From Epichloe hybrida (lineage: Eukaryota > Ascomycota > Sordariomycetes > Hypocreales > Clavicipitaceae), in NCBI GenBank assembly GCA_019022495.1, contig JAFEKR010000008.1, positions 2,356,001 to 2,420,000 on the forward strand: 64,000 bases of DNA. The letters are read 5' to 3'. This document shows positions 10,813-22,200 of this stretch, in pieces. Each line of letters begins with the position of its first letter. The first letter of the stretch is position 1. A program made the position numbers and the translations under genes. The notes beneath the pieces are model-generated. The model was not told where the DNA came from, searched no databases, and saw only the letters and a program-made list of their open reading frames with translations.

Positions 10813-13600
10813 TTACCTATGAACAGAATAGTAGACAGAAAGAGCAATAATCAATGCCGGATACAGAAAAGCCTCGACCAAAAGCTGCTGCTTCAGCGTA
10901 CCCCTCTGCTCCCTCGTCAGGCACGCCCTCTCGCCGCGAGCATACCATGCGATGGTGCCGTCAAACTTGCCACATAGCGCCAGTAGTCCTATCAGCGGGA
11001 AGAAGATGGTCAGGACCAGTATAGCCATGAATATCAGCCGCTGGGGCTGATCGTCCTCGGCGCGATGGCGGCGACGGTACAGGATGTCCTCTCTCGCGGA
11101 ACGGATGAGGTCCGTCTGGGAGGGCGTGAAGAAGCTGTGGTCGTTGAAGTAGCGCTGCTGGGCGGAAGGGACGGGCCGGAGCTGGGCGCGGCGCTCTCGC
11201 GTGCGTGCCGAGAAGCCGCTTAGGCGGAAGAAGCGCGCGCTGAGGAGAGAAGTGCTGTTGGGGACGGATGTGCGGAAGAATGAGCCGTGGGGGTCTTGGT
11301 CTAGGATGTCGGAAGAGCGGTGGTGGTGTCCCTGGGTATGGTACGCTATAAAATATTTGTCAATAGTCGCTTCTTCTCTCTCTCTCTTTCTCTCTCTCTC
11401 CCCGCCTTTCTTTCTTCTCTAGATGCGTGATATGACATGGGATGCGATACTTACGGAGTGTTTGCGCTCGATCCTGCTGACGGTAGTGAGCCTGCTTCGG
11501 CCTCGTCAACCACGATGAATCAACTGTCGGCGGCGAGCCGGGCGTGTTGGGCCCGTTGGTGGAAACAGTGCTGATGGTGCAGGAGCGTGCTTTGGCGGCA
11601 AAGGCCGGGCCGGGATCCGAGTGATCTTCTTCGCCCCTCTCGCGGCGCTGGGACTGCAGGGCAGCCGCTTCGGGGAGACTGATGAGAGGAAAGGGGAACC
11701 GAGGAAGGCTCGTGTTGGTCAGTGTGCTGTGGTGGTGTGCAAAGTCCCGGGATGTATGGTGCGCGCCGCCGCCGCCGCCGTCGTGGTGGTGGTGGTGGTG
11801 AGTTCCGTGGCCCAGTATCTCCTGCGAATCGAGTCGGAGTGTAGATACTGGCCAGTTGTCTCGGCGGTGGGATGGCGATGGTTCGGCGCCGTTACGGCGG
11901 GCATGATGACCGTCTGATGAGCCCGTCTGATACTGATACTCTTCTTGGTTGGTATCCGAGTCCAAGCTTGCGTAGCTGGAGATGGGCTCGCGTGATGCAG
12001 GGTGTCTGGGCTTGATCTCGAGGGAGAAGCGGCTGCTGAGGTGGCGAATTGCCGCGGCTGCCCGGGCAGGACGTCGATGATGTTTCTGATGGCTTTGGCG
12101 CAGATGGTCTGTGGGAATGGAAACGGCCTTTGAAGGGTACGCCCGCCAAGTGTGCTGCTTCGTACCGCAGGCCCGTGGCTGGTCACGGACGAACCGAGAC
12201 TCTGCGTTTGCGCCGACGAATTCATCGAACTCGTACTCTGATCCGTCGGATACATCGGCGAGGCTGCTGCCAACGTCTTGGTCCAGACGCAATGTTAGCT
12301 CCAGTGGCCGCGGACGCGTCTGTTCCGTGGTCACGGTCTGCCAGTCTCCGTCTGCGTGGTGCCTGTCCGTCTGGCCGGTGACCAGGGCGTCGAGCTGCGA
12401 GAGAGGGTGCTCGTCTGACGTGGCCCGAAGATCAGCTTGCTTGATGACGGGGACCTTGACCGCATTCTCGACCTTCTAAGTCGACTGAATGGCGGCGTGG
12501 TCGTAAAACGAGCCTGGCTGGCCGTGTTTCTCCGTCTGTGACGCCTGTGACGCCTGTGACGTGTGCGACGGGCGGGGATGAGCTGTTCCGTCGGTGGTGG
12601 GCGGCGAGTTGGGGGTGGCTGTGAGATTGCTATCGTCGCGGTATAGAGCTCTGCTGATTTCTCGCTCGGCAGAGGGTTTCAGAAAGGGCGAGTACCTGTC
12701 GCCGTCGAACCGGAACGGATCCGCGCTGGCGCGGCTCGATGACTTTGAGTTGCTGGCCATGAGATCGCCGCATGCGGTTCTGCGATCGAAGCCCAGCGTG
12801 GCTGGACGTCTCTTGCCAGGCCCTCCTCCCCTCGCAAGGCTGCTGGCGGCGGTGATGGAGATGGCGTGGGAGCTTCGAGGCTCGACGTCGTCTTCGTAGA
12901 TGCTCGATGCGCGGAGACAGGCTGGGTCGACCCTCTGGAGCGTCACGAGCTTGGCAGCTCGGGGGCTTGCGAGGGTATATGACTGGGGATCGTGTGTGCT
13001 TCGGCGCTGTGAGAAATTCTGATTCTGATTCTGATTCTGCACTTGTGGCTGCGGAAACTGTAGGCCGGGACGCAGCTCGGCGTGTGGGATGCCGATGGCC
13101 GCGTCCGTGTCGACATGGTTCATCGCGACGTCTGAATCAGTGAATTCTTCGTCTTCGTCGTGAAACGCCGGCTTCAGGTAGCGTGCTGTTTGGCTGCGTC
13201 GGGCGGGACATGATGCCCACGATGGATGCTCCGAGACGAAGTCATCGGGGGCGGGCTCTGATCTGGAAGCGTTCAAAGCCTCGAAACTGCGTAGTTGGAT
13301 GACTTCATCTTCATATTTGGGGTCGGAGAATGGATTCTGCAGATGCGTTGACTGCTTTTTATGGGTGTCGCGTCTGCGATTTGCGATGGCTTCGGTGATG
13401 TCGCTCCATTGAGAAGACTGTTGTCGCTGGTTAGGTCTCTCTCTCTCTCTCTCCCTCCCTCCCTCTCTCTCCCGCTTTCTCTTCTCTGCCTTTCCCACTT
13501 CTTTTCCTTCCTTCTTTATTCCACGCAAGGCAACGGGGGAGCATACATCACCTGAGTCGGGTCTCATGTTCATGAAAGAGGCCCCGTTGAGATGGAGCAT
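10813..13600 (-). CDS. Ser/His-rich protein with two C-terminal membrane helices; frame broken by one TAG
   Basis: Proposed exons are 13547-13600, 11455-13426 and 10813-11345. The introns have donors GTATGC and GTAAGTATC and acceptors CTAACCAG and TTATAG. The joined length, 2559 nt, is an exact multiple of three, and every codon is open except one TAG at 12476-12478 (codon 335), after which the same frame continues for over 500 codons. The first two-thirds are polar and low complexity (Ser, Gln, Pro, Arg) with HHHHHHDGGGGG. The C-terminus has two hydrophobic helices, AILVLTIFFPLIGLLAL and AFLYPALIIALSVYY, flanking a charged loop with LTREQRGTLKQQ. Families of this shape are often annotated as serine-rich protein in Fusarium relatives. 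The start codon is uncertain; ATGs at 13573 and 13567 are alternatives. The TAG could be a nonsense mutation (CAG to TAG), a sequencing error or an unusual intron. Confidence 0.7.
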
Positions 13601-15470
13601 ACGGGGATCTTGGCACAGAACCCGACTTGTTTGTTGTTGGTAGTCTTGCCTTTGTAGTGCAGGATGGGCTGGTCAAGTATCTGGAAAGTCGCGATTGTTC
13701 ATGTAATAAGATTGCGCAAGCTGTGGCCCAGAAGAAGCTGGTGTCGCGAGGTCAAGTGGTGTTAATTGGTCGCTGGTGAAAGTGAAGTGATGCAGCAGCA
13801 GCAAGGTCCAAGTGGCACTCCGAGTGTTCGAGCAGCTCAATATTTGCATAAAATGTGAGCCGTCGTATGTTGGATCTGTTGACACTGGTGTGAAGCGGCT
13901 GGTGGGAAGCGGCTGGTGGGTTGGGTTGACAAAGAGACGTGAGGTGAGAGGGAAGCAGGATCGAAGAGCACGGCAGCATTCACAGTCATAGTCACACGGG
14001 AGTGAGACGCGTGTGCAAGCAATGGTGGAATAACATTAGGCAAGTTTGAGCATAGGCTTTGGGAGTACGCAGCGTAAATAAAGGAGGGGTTTGGTTTTTA
14101 AAGAATTTATTAAAGGAGCATGGGATCTTCCAAGTCCACTGCTTAGCTATGTTCTAGGCATAAAGAAGGAATTATTTTGGTTAACATATTAATACTAGAA
14201 TCAATAGAGCATAGGTCCTAGGAACCCAAATTCTCCAATATTGACTCATCAAGGATCCAGGATTCACCGTCTCACAGTCGCCAAGATATCGAGCGCGAAC
14301 TCACCAGGTGCTCAGCAGTCTGTTTACGTCCCACGCGTTTCTCTCAACGTGGCGTGGCTGTGAAGAGTGACTTGACGCTTCGACGCGAACGAGATGAGAT
14401 GCTAGACGCCGCTGGACGCCGCTGGACGCCGCTGGACGCCGCTGGACGCCGCTGGACGCCGCTGGACGCCGCTGGACGCCGCTGGACGCTCCACCCGAGC
14501 ACGAATGAAGAGTCGGTGCAGACAGGCAGAAGAAGAAGTCTTTTCTTTGCTGCATTCATGCATCTACACTTGTAGTTGATAGGTCAGTGACTCGGTGGAC
14601 AAGACTAGAGCCACGGCCACACCATGACACCACGCACACAACAACAAACGGCGTACAACCCTCTCAGTTTCCCTCGGCATGCAGCATCAGTGCGAGCATG
14701 CATGCATGCAAAAAAAACCTTGAGCGGCGCCTCAGCTGAGAAGAATCATCAAGCCGTGGCAGGGTGGAGTCAAACGGGCAACGACGACAAGCACTTGAGA
14801 CATCAAGTCTCGCCAACGTCTCGCCAACGTCGAAACCTTCCCCTCCCTTGTCCCCCCCCCCCCTCTTCCCCGCTGATGATGATGAGATAGATGATGAGGC
14901 TCCCGCCCTCCAGATCATCGCCGTCTTGTTCCTGTTCAGATGGACATGGCCACGTTCTGCTCCAGACCTTGGCCGAGGATCAAGTCAAGGTTTCAATGGC
15001 GAAAACTTTCAATGGCGCCAGCCGACTCGGCGTGGCTGGTTCACATCTGTCCCGTTCTGATCCTCTCTCTCCGTCCGTCCTTTGCCGGGGTGGATCATCC
15101 AGGACCAGCCCGCATGCAGTCAAGCCGTCAGACAGATGGGGGAATAGAAGAGAAAAAGAAAAAAAAAAAAAGAAGAGCTTACAGTAAATTGAAGCACGAT
15201 GCCGATGCCGATCAGCGTCCTCGATGGTCAATCGGGCGTCTTCGGCGTGCAGGGCTTGATGCTCATGATCCGATCCCACCAGGGTTGCGTGTAACTACTA
15301 CGGTTATTATGTACACCCACTGCACCAAGCCAGGCAGGCACAGACGGTGACAGGCACCTACCTTTTTTGCTTATTACCTTTTCCTTCCCTCGCACCACCC
15401 CCATCCATTTTCCCCTTGTGTCTTTCTTACTCCTGGAGTTTCTTGTATCACTTCTCCCCTGCTCGTCACC
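13601..15470. other. Long divergent intergenic region with a minisatellite
   Basis: It separates a minus-strand gene from a plus-strand gene and so should hold both promoters. It contains an AT-rich patch near 14090-14230, a 10-bp tandem repeat at 14401-14490, a C run near 14850-14860 and an A run near 15160-15172. No convincing coding frame is seen; long frames here overlap the repeat or homopolymers. Confidence 0.5.
14401..14490. repeat. 10-bp minisatellite, nine copies of GCTGGACGCC
   Basis: Nine consecutive 10-mers. The first is GCTAGACGCC and the last ends in GCT; the seven between are perfect. Because the unit length is not a multiple of three, copies are read through all frames, which creates spurious open frames on both strands. 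Near-perfect identity suggests recent expansion or homogenisation. Confidence 0.97.
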
Positions 15471-15524
15471 ATGAGCCATGGACTCAACCCAAGATCCTTC
15501 GCGATGGGGCGAGCTCCCGGATGA
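15471..15524 (+). promoter_or_regulatory. Overlapping upstream ORF of the F-box gene
   Basis: ATG at 15471, in the strong context CACC-ATG-A, opens a 17-codon frame ending at TGA 15522-15524. It overlaps the main start at 15478 by 47 bases in another frame. Ribosomes initiating here would miss the main ATG, so it could dampen translation; that role is inferred. Confidence 0.5.
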
Positions 15525-17671
15525 GATTCTCCTCCACATCATTAATTGTAAGCTTGGCCCTCCCTCCGCCCCGCTAGTATGCGCCGCGAGTATGACCCGC
15601 GAGTATGCCCCGCGGATATGCCATCGTGTCTCTCCCTTTTTTTCTCTTTCCGTATGTACAAGTTCACGCCTTCATGCATGCGCGCGCAGTTCTGCACTTC
15701 CCACCCAGAAAGACAAACAGGCTGACCACAACCATGGCGACGAGGGGCAGATTTAGAGCCCTCCCACATCACAAGGCTGCAGCTCGTATCGCACAAGCTT
15801 CGAAAGCTCTGTCTCGACAATGAACTGTGGAAACGCCTCTGCTTCGAGGAGTCATCATGGCTCCAGTCGCTCAAGGCCCGTCGCAGCCTCTACCGTTCGG
15901 TCATCGTCGAGCCGCTTCATGCCCAAGATGATACGATGCAATCGGATGGCCAGTCTGACGAGTCTGGCTGCTTGCTCACGGACACATCACCTCAGCGAGA
16001 TGGTCATGGCAGCTCTTGTGTCATGAGCGGTCGGCGGCGCGCCATTCAAGATATGGCGAATTGGGATCCCGTATTTCCTGGCGAGCGTGTATCATGGTAT
16101 GACGAATACATCCAACGCCATGCCACCACTTGTGTCAATTGGCTCCAAGCTCCTCGAGTCCGCGATGGAGGTCTCGAGGCCATTATTGAGACTCGAGGAT
16201 TGGCCCTCTACAGTCCTTACGATGGAAACGACGGTCAAGGCACCATGCTCGCAGTCTCACCGTTGGACGATGGGTCTGTCTGCTTATGGGACGTCAAGGG
16301 GTCGCGTGGTCAACAAGGCCGCATTGTTGCCACAAGCGCACCCGACATCCTCTTCATTGACGGCCCAGGTAGCCAGAATAGCAAGAGGTCGAAAAAGATT
16401 GACACTGGTGTCACAGAGTGTGTCAGTGTGAACAACGACAGTCACCGAGCCTTCTTTGCCGTCCAAAGTCGTGAGTTGCAGCTGTATAAAGCAGCCGTTC
16501 ATGCCGAATGAGCTTCATGTTTGATTGCAGGAAACTGACTATTGGCTGGCTAGATCTAATCGAGGTCGACCTCCATCGCTTGCAAGTAGTCAGTCGAGAG
16601 TCTTTCGAGTGGTCCATCACAAGTCTGTCGGCCGTACATCAAGGTGTACCCTTGACTGTGGGTACTTCGCTGGGCATTCATCTTCATGACTTTCGAACGA
16701 GATCCATGGCGACCCGTGATGCCGTAGAGCGGCTAGACGGGGCTCAATACCATGATTGCAACATCTTCAAAGGCATCTTTGACAGCAAGCCGCTTCAACC
16801 ATATGCGCCCCTTTCGCAATCGACTCCGATAAGCATTCTACACCTTCCTCAGCCTGGCTCGCACGATCTCGTTTCAAACGACGTATATGTGTCTGGTCGA
16901 TTCTCCAACATATTGCACTACGACCGTCGGAAGTTTCCCACCATAGTAGGGTCGATCTGGTCGGGGGCGCTCATCAAAAGTTTGGCTGCACTGCCGTATC
17001 CCTTCTCCACTGTCGACACCGAAGTGCGTCGACAAGCTGAAGTACCACCCGAACGAGTCGCTCAGATGAAGATGGAGAGTCAGGGCAGGACGTTGATCGC
17101 TGGTGGTGGATACAAATCAAAGGGATCTCTCGAGATATACGGTCTCAGTTCAGCTTCAGCACCGGGCAACGACGAAAACTCGGCACTGCAGAACTCGGTC
17201 ATGAAAAACCGGCAGACGGCTGCTTCGTCCACTATTTTGTCCGTAACGAATCATGGCAGCAAAATAGTATTCTCAGATGGTTCTGGCTTCATCAAGTGGT
17301 TCGAGCGTGATGGGTCGACGGAATGTCGACACATTAAGATCGGACACAGCGATGCTGACGAACCATCATCACTATTTGCATCGATGCCCGCCTCGGATGA
17401 CATGGCGCGCAAGATCGTGTCCACAAAGTCCAGGCACGGCGAGGACAGACTCAACGACGACAACGTCTTACTATGGACTGGCGAAAAGCTTGGGATGGTG
17501 AGCTTCACAACATCGCCTCTGTTTACTGACGAGGACTTTGAGGTTCAGAACCCCAAAACGGAAGTGGAAGATGAGGAGAGGCAGCAGTATTCCCAAAAAA
17601 TGCGACAAGCTCTGAAATGGCAGGCCGATGAAGTTCAGTTCATCGGGAGACTGAGCGATGGGGGCCATTGA
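15478..17671 (+). CDS. F-box protein with possible C-terminal beta-propeller, 635 aa, three exons
   Basis: Exons are 15478-15547, 15751-16470 and 16554-17671, giving 636 codons including TGA. The join of exons 1 and 2 recreates a canonical F-box at residues about 10-55: LPDEILLHII, then LEPSHITRLQLVSHKLRKL, then ELWKRLCFEES. F-box proteins recruit substrates to SCF ubiquitin ligases through Skp1. After the F-box come segments such as DDGSVCLWDVKGS and LIAGGGYKSKGSLEIYGL, which resemble WD-type blades, so a degenerate propeller substrate-binding region is likely. Intron 2 has a CTGAC branch site 11 nt before its CTAG acceptor. An earlier acceptor (TGCAG at 16526-16530) would put the frame into a stop. 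A strong upstream ATG at 15471 precedes the start. Confidence 0.9.
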
Positions 17672-18101
17672 GCAGCCTGGGCAAATATCAAAGCATAGCA
17701 AGGCGTTGAGGAGTAACAGGGATCCCACTCACCCACTTGGGGCAGATTCGCGATTGATGGCATTTACCACGATGAGCGGCGCAGCATGATGGGATGATGG
17801 ACAGCGGGCGATGGGGTTTGGATTGCGTGGCAGGATTTTGGCACTCTGGCTTACCATGGGCATTGTGCGGCATGAGAGGCATTGTGTGATGGCAGATAGC
17901 TACTCGGTAGCGACATTGGATTCATTAGCCTTGGCAAGCGGGATACGGGATACCGGGAAGGGCCATTTAAATTAGCTTGGATGGGCGAAGAAGGGCAGGG
18001 TGTGACAAGATGGATGCCATTGCCCAGCGCCTTCCCCGCGCCTTCCCAGCGCCTTCCGCTCTGTTCCTTTTGCAGCCTAATGCCAGGGGCCGTTTACCGG
18101 G
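17672..18101. other. Intergenic flank left of the transposon
   Basis: GC-rich normal-composition DNA with short imperfect repeats (GATACGGGATACCGGG near 17940, and repeated GCGCCTTCC near 18030-18055). No gene is seen. Composition changes abruptly just inside the transposon that starts at 18,111. Confidence 0.5.
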
Positions 18102-18110
18102 CTTTCCTTG
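18102..18110. repeat. Left 9-bp target-site duplication of the MULE
   Basis: CTTTCCTTG directly precedes the left terminal inverted repeat. The identical 9-mer follows the right terminal repeat at 27849-27857. A 9-bp duplication is characteristic of Mutator-like elements. Confidence 0.9.
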
Positions 18111-18227
18111 GGACGCCTAAACACGCATCTGTCAAAAATTGATTACGCATCTGCCGTTAGTCCTAATCGGGATAGACGACCCGCCCACCTGTTTTTGGTG
18201 TGGCTCGCGTCCATTAATCTTCGTAGC
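18111..18227 (+). repeat. Left terminal inverted repeat of the MULE (117 bp)
   Basis: It starts GGACGCCTAAACACGCATCT and ends TCTTCGTAGC, and is the reverse complement of 27732-27848 with four mismatches by eye, all transitions. Within it, ACGCATCTG occurs twice, about 20 bp apart, which could be transposase-binding subrepeats; that is inference. Confidence 0.95.
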
Positions 18228-19749
18228 ATTATTAAGAGTTAATTATGATGCCTATAATAGGTATTAAGATGTTAATATTATTGAAGCTATTGTGGTTGTG
18301 TTACTAGCGGATTATAGGAAATAAATTATAGTTAACTACTAGGCTCCTTAGAGGGATTATTAGAGAAGGATTAACTTAGCGTTAGTGTGAATATAGGCAT
18401 TATAAAGGTAAGGTCTCCTTTAACTAACTGCATTAAGGGATTTCCTAAGACCTATAGTTATAATAATAAAAACACTATTATAATAGCTTATTATAAGTTT
18501 ATAATAGCGTTAAAAAGGGCGTTAACTTGCGTAGTAATACTAGTAAGCGTGTTACACTACAGGCCGCGGCTATGGTATATGATTCCGCCGTGGCCTAAAG
18601 CTAATAATGTTATAGCCCTGCCCCTACCTCTGCTACTATGGCCTAAAGCTATTAATACTTACGATTATGTTACCTATAATACTTATAATACCTGTGATGC
18701 AGCAAGCTTAACAATGGATTAGTCTCTTGCCCTAGCTAGTATATAAGACTATTCTAAAGTATTATAAATTCTCCTTATATTTAAAACTTAGCCTAGTAAT
18801 ATAGTAGGGCTATTACAGGCCTACTATTACCTACCTATATTATTAAGGTTAGGCTTAATAATAGTAGTGATTTAAGCCTCTTATTTATTAGTAATTAGCT
18901 TTAGCTACTAGTAATAGTTAAAGTAAGTTATAAGAAGCTTACTACTACTCTCTAGTATAGTAGTAATTATATAGCTATAAGGGATTTTAAACTATACTAT
19001 AAACTTATAACTATATAAGGTCCTAGGCGCTTTGCCTTCTAATATTACTAGATAACCTAATTTATTAGAAACTAGCCTAATTTACAGGCTAAAGGGTAAG
19101 TAATTAGGTAGTTATCCTAATTAATTTAGTAGCTCTTTAGTTACTTCTTAAATTTCGTAGAAAAGGCAACGCAGCAGCTCTAAATAAGCTACTAAATATA
19201 TTTATAAAGGATATATAAATTAATAAATTATAGCTTATAAGATACCTTTAAGTAGCTATAGGATCCCTCTATATAAGATATACTTAATATTCTAAAATTT
19301 TAGTTTAGGTCTATGGTAAATATAGCCTATTTATAACGCTATGGTAAATATATTAAATCAAGGTATGTAATAATCACTAGGAGTAAGGTTAGTAAGGGTT
19401 CTTCTAGTTAGGATTACTAGGCTTAAACTTACTATCCTACTCTTTAAATCAGTCTTAGAGCTTGTCCTAACGCTTTAAAAAATCAGCCTTAGTAGGCGCG
19501 AATAGCATAAATTACCACGCATCGCGGATGCCAGAAGCTATAAGTGGTGTATCTTTGATCTCACGAAGAATAGGCTTACTAAGGGCCTGTATAATAGATT
19601 AGTCTAATACAGTGGCTGTCTCTACTAGCTTAAAACTAAGCCCTATAATATAATCTTTATTATTATTCTAAGGTTAGTTAGCTTTATTAATATAGTTATT
19701 ATAAGGGCGTGCCTAGCGTAATTTTAGCGCTCTTATGCGCGCTAGTGGT

Positions 19750-20184
19750 TTAAGGATATCATAGTTATTAAGGTTTCCTTTCTACTTCTTTACAATGTTT
19801 ATTATAATATTCTATAGTAAATACTACTTACATATCTACTACTATAACAACAGGAAGGTAGTTCAAAGGCTAGATTTAAGAGCTTTATTAAAATCCGTGA
19901 TAATAACACGTGGCATTTTAATGCTAGCGGCCTTTGTAGCTAGCTTAAGATGCCTTAAAAGCTAAGTATAAGCCTCATAGTCCTCTTTAGTAGCAAGGCT
20001 AAAAGCAATACTAAATATTATATATAGAGATATAACACTAGTAACTTATAATAAGGGCAGATTAAAGTGGTTAACCTTATATATGTTATCTATCTGTAAT
20101 AGCTCTGGATTTTACTTCCATTACTAAATTAAATTCTTATATACCTAGAACGCTTATAAAAGCTTTCTAGAAACACCCTAAAAG
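19750..20184 (-). pseudogene. MULE transposase remnant, catalytic core
   Basis: Read on the minus strand from 20,184 downwards, one frame interrupted by many TAA/TAG/TGA codons gives, in order, an Asp-containing segment leading into YKVNHFNLPLL, a VTSVISLY segment, KEDYEAYT, and PRVIITDFNKALKSSL. This matches the order around the first two catalytic aspartates of MULE transposases. Most stops fall where CAA, CAG or TGG would be expected, the outcome of C-to-T and G-to-A change. The third catalytic residue was not located. The copia element is inserted just upstream of this segment. Confidence 0.85.
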
Positions 20185-20189
20185 ATTAC
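20185..20189. repeat. Left 5-bp target-site duplication of the copia element
   Basis: ATTAC immediately precedes the left LTR and is repeated right after the other LTR at 26994-26998. Five bases is the usual duplication length for Ty1/copia integrases. Confidence 0.92.
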
Positions 20190-20496
20190 TGTTGGATTCA
20201 CAGGGTATTGAATTCAATGTAATATAGTTGTGAGCCTGAAGAATAGTATTGTCATTGATTATCTATTCTAGGCTGCGTTGTCTGTTATCATGATTGATTA
20301 AGTTATAGGAAAAGAGAGGTAAAAAGCTAGAAGTTATAATATATAAAGGGAAAAGAGGTTACGCATTTGTGTCCCTATATTTCCTAGCCAATTAACGTAC
20401 TAGGTTATAGGTTATGTATAGGGTTTGCGCGTAGCCTAAGCTTCTGCTAGGTAATTGCGGCTATAACGCGCGATTAATATTACCTTTGTTCTAATA
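20190..20496 (-). repeat. Left LTR (3' LTR of the minus-strand copia element)
   Basis: 307 bp beginning TGTTGGATTCACAG and ending TTTGTTCTAATA. The outer (left) third keeps C and G where the other LTR has T and A; the inner third is mutated. The ancestral ends TGTTGG...CCAACA can be read by comparing both LTRs. Confidence 0.95.
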
Positions 20497-20979
20497 CTAA
20501 AACTTCTCTCTTTTAACATGATTATTAACGCGCGATATTAATCGTAAAAATGAAAAAGGAAAGATAAATTAAGAATGTGATTAATAGGGGATATAAGGAA
20601 AAGAACTTATAGCCTATCTAGGCATATAGTTACTAATAAAAGAAAATAACAATCTTGCTTAGCTTATAAGCTTATATAAGGATAAGTAAGTTCTTCTAAA
20701 TCCCTTCTTTTCCTTAAAATAACATATATACTACACTATAGTGCGTATATAATATCTTTCTCCTCCTTAGCAATACCTTTATCCTCCTACATACTACTAT
20801 TATTTTCTATAGTCTACTAGGAGGGCCTAGTAGGCTAGCATAGTTATAGCTACTAAGGATATTAACTATAGGGGTGTAGATCCCCTACGTATTACTATCT
20901 TATCCCTATAGCTATTCTCCTAGAGAATTACCTTTTCCTCTTACTATATATATATTATATATAGGTAACCTATCCCTTT

Positions 20980-22200
20980 ATTTAGATAGTTATCTAGTTA
21001 GTTAAGATAAAGCTCTTAAGGGCCTTATTAGGTAATACCTTTATAAAGGTATTAGCTAGGTTATTCTCTTTATTAATCTATTAGATCTTATAGAGTTCTT
21101 AGTGTTTATATAACTATTAAAGGGCTATAATATTAATTATTAGGTGTTTCTTCTTTATTATACTAAGCTTAATAAGGCACTTATATAAGGAGTATAAATT
21201 CATATATATAATAACTAGGATCTTTAGGAGCTTTAGTTAGTTAGTAACTAAGTTTAGGGTAGTTATAATTATGTAAGCTATATTAACACTAGTTACTATA
21301 CTATAGACTTCTAAGGTAAGTATGCTTTATGTAACTCTCTTGCTCTTTGTTAAGCTAAAGTATATAATGTTACCTTTAATTATAAACTTACTATTAGTGT
21401 AGTCTTTGTTTGCTAGGACAAGTATATATCCTAGTTATAAGGATAGGTCCTAGTTATTAGTAAAGGATTTATTTATAAAGGTAAAGAGCTTTGCCTTCTT
21501 AAGGTTAATTAGGATAAATATTAGACCTCTCTCTAAGTAATCTATCTACTACTTTAGGTAGTAATTAAGGGCTTTTATATTCTCTAGGGTTAGCTCCTAG
21601 TGTTATATAGTAATAGATAGGTTAAAGTTAGCCTCTAGTTAGCAGATTAAGGCAATGTAAGTGCCTTAGGCCCTTTGCTTAATATATTTATACTTTAAGT
21701 TAGTTATTAGAACTAACTTTAACTTATTACTCTACCCTTTCTACTAGATCTTAATAGTATTATTCTCTAGCGAGATAATACTACTATTAAACATAAGAGA
21801 GTAGTCCTAAGTTAGGAATTACTTTAGCTTTATATTAAAGCCTACTATAGTAAGCTAGGTCTCTTCCTTCTTAGAGAACTTCTTATCTAAGAGGCTAATT
21901 ATGTTATTAGTTTGTATTCTAATATAGGCAAAGTTAGGGCTTTCCTTTATAGTTATAAGCAGGTAGGGATTATACGTAAAGGTTTCTATCTAGAGGTTCT
22001 CTCTATAATACTTATAATACGTAACCTACTAGTGTGTTCCTGCCTTTATAAGCCTATAGAGGGGTTTAATAACCCTTAAGATTATACTAGGTGGGTAGAG
22101 ATGCTGTATCTAAATTAGCAAGCGCGCTAGGATTAGCTACTCTAGTAATGTATAGGCCTATATATAAGCCTAATAGATATCTCTTAGCTAGATAAGGAAT
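20980..22200 (-). pseudogene. Copia reverse transcriptase and RNase H remnants
   Basis: On the minus strand, near 22,070-22,020, the reading KPLY-x-LIKAGTHW is the copia RT segment usually seen as PLYG...AGxHWW. Near 21,925-21,910 a QTNN reading sits where the QTDD or YVDD catalytic aspartates belong. Near 21,150-21,045 a KHL...LYK...NKENNLANTFIK reading fits the RNase H C-terminal signature ending LADxFTK. Many in-frame stops interrupt it, mostly at positions explained by C-to-T change. Confidence 0.85.

Noticed and set aside
18387..18722. 111-codon plus-strand frame inside the MULE
   Set aside because: AT-rich sequence on the opposite strand to the transposase, with no resemblance to a protein family.
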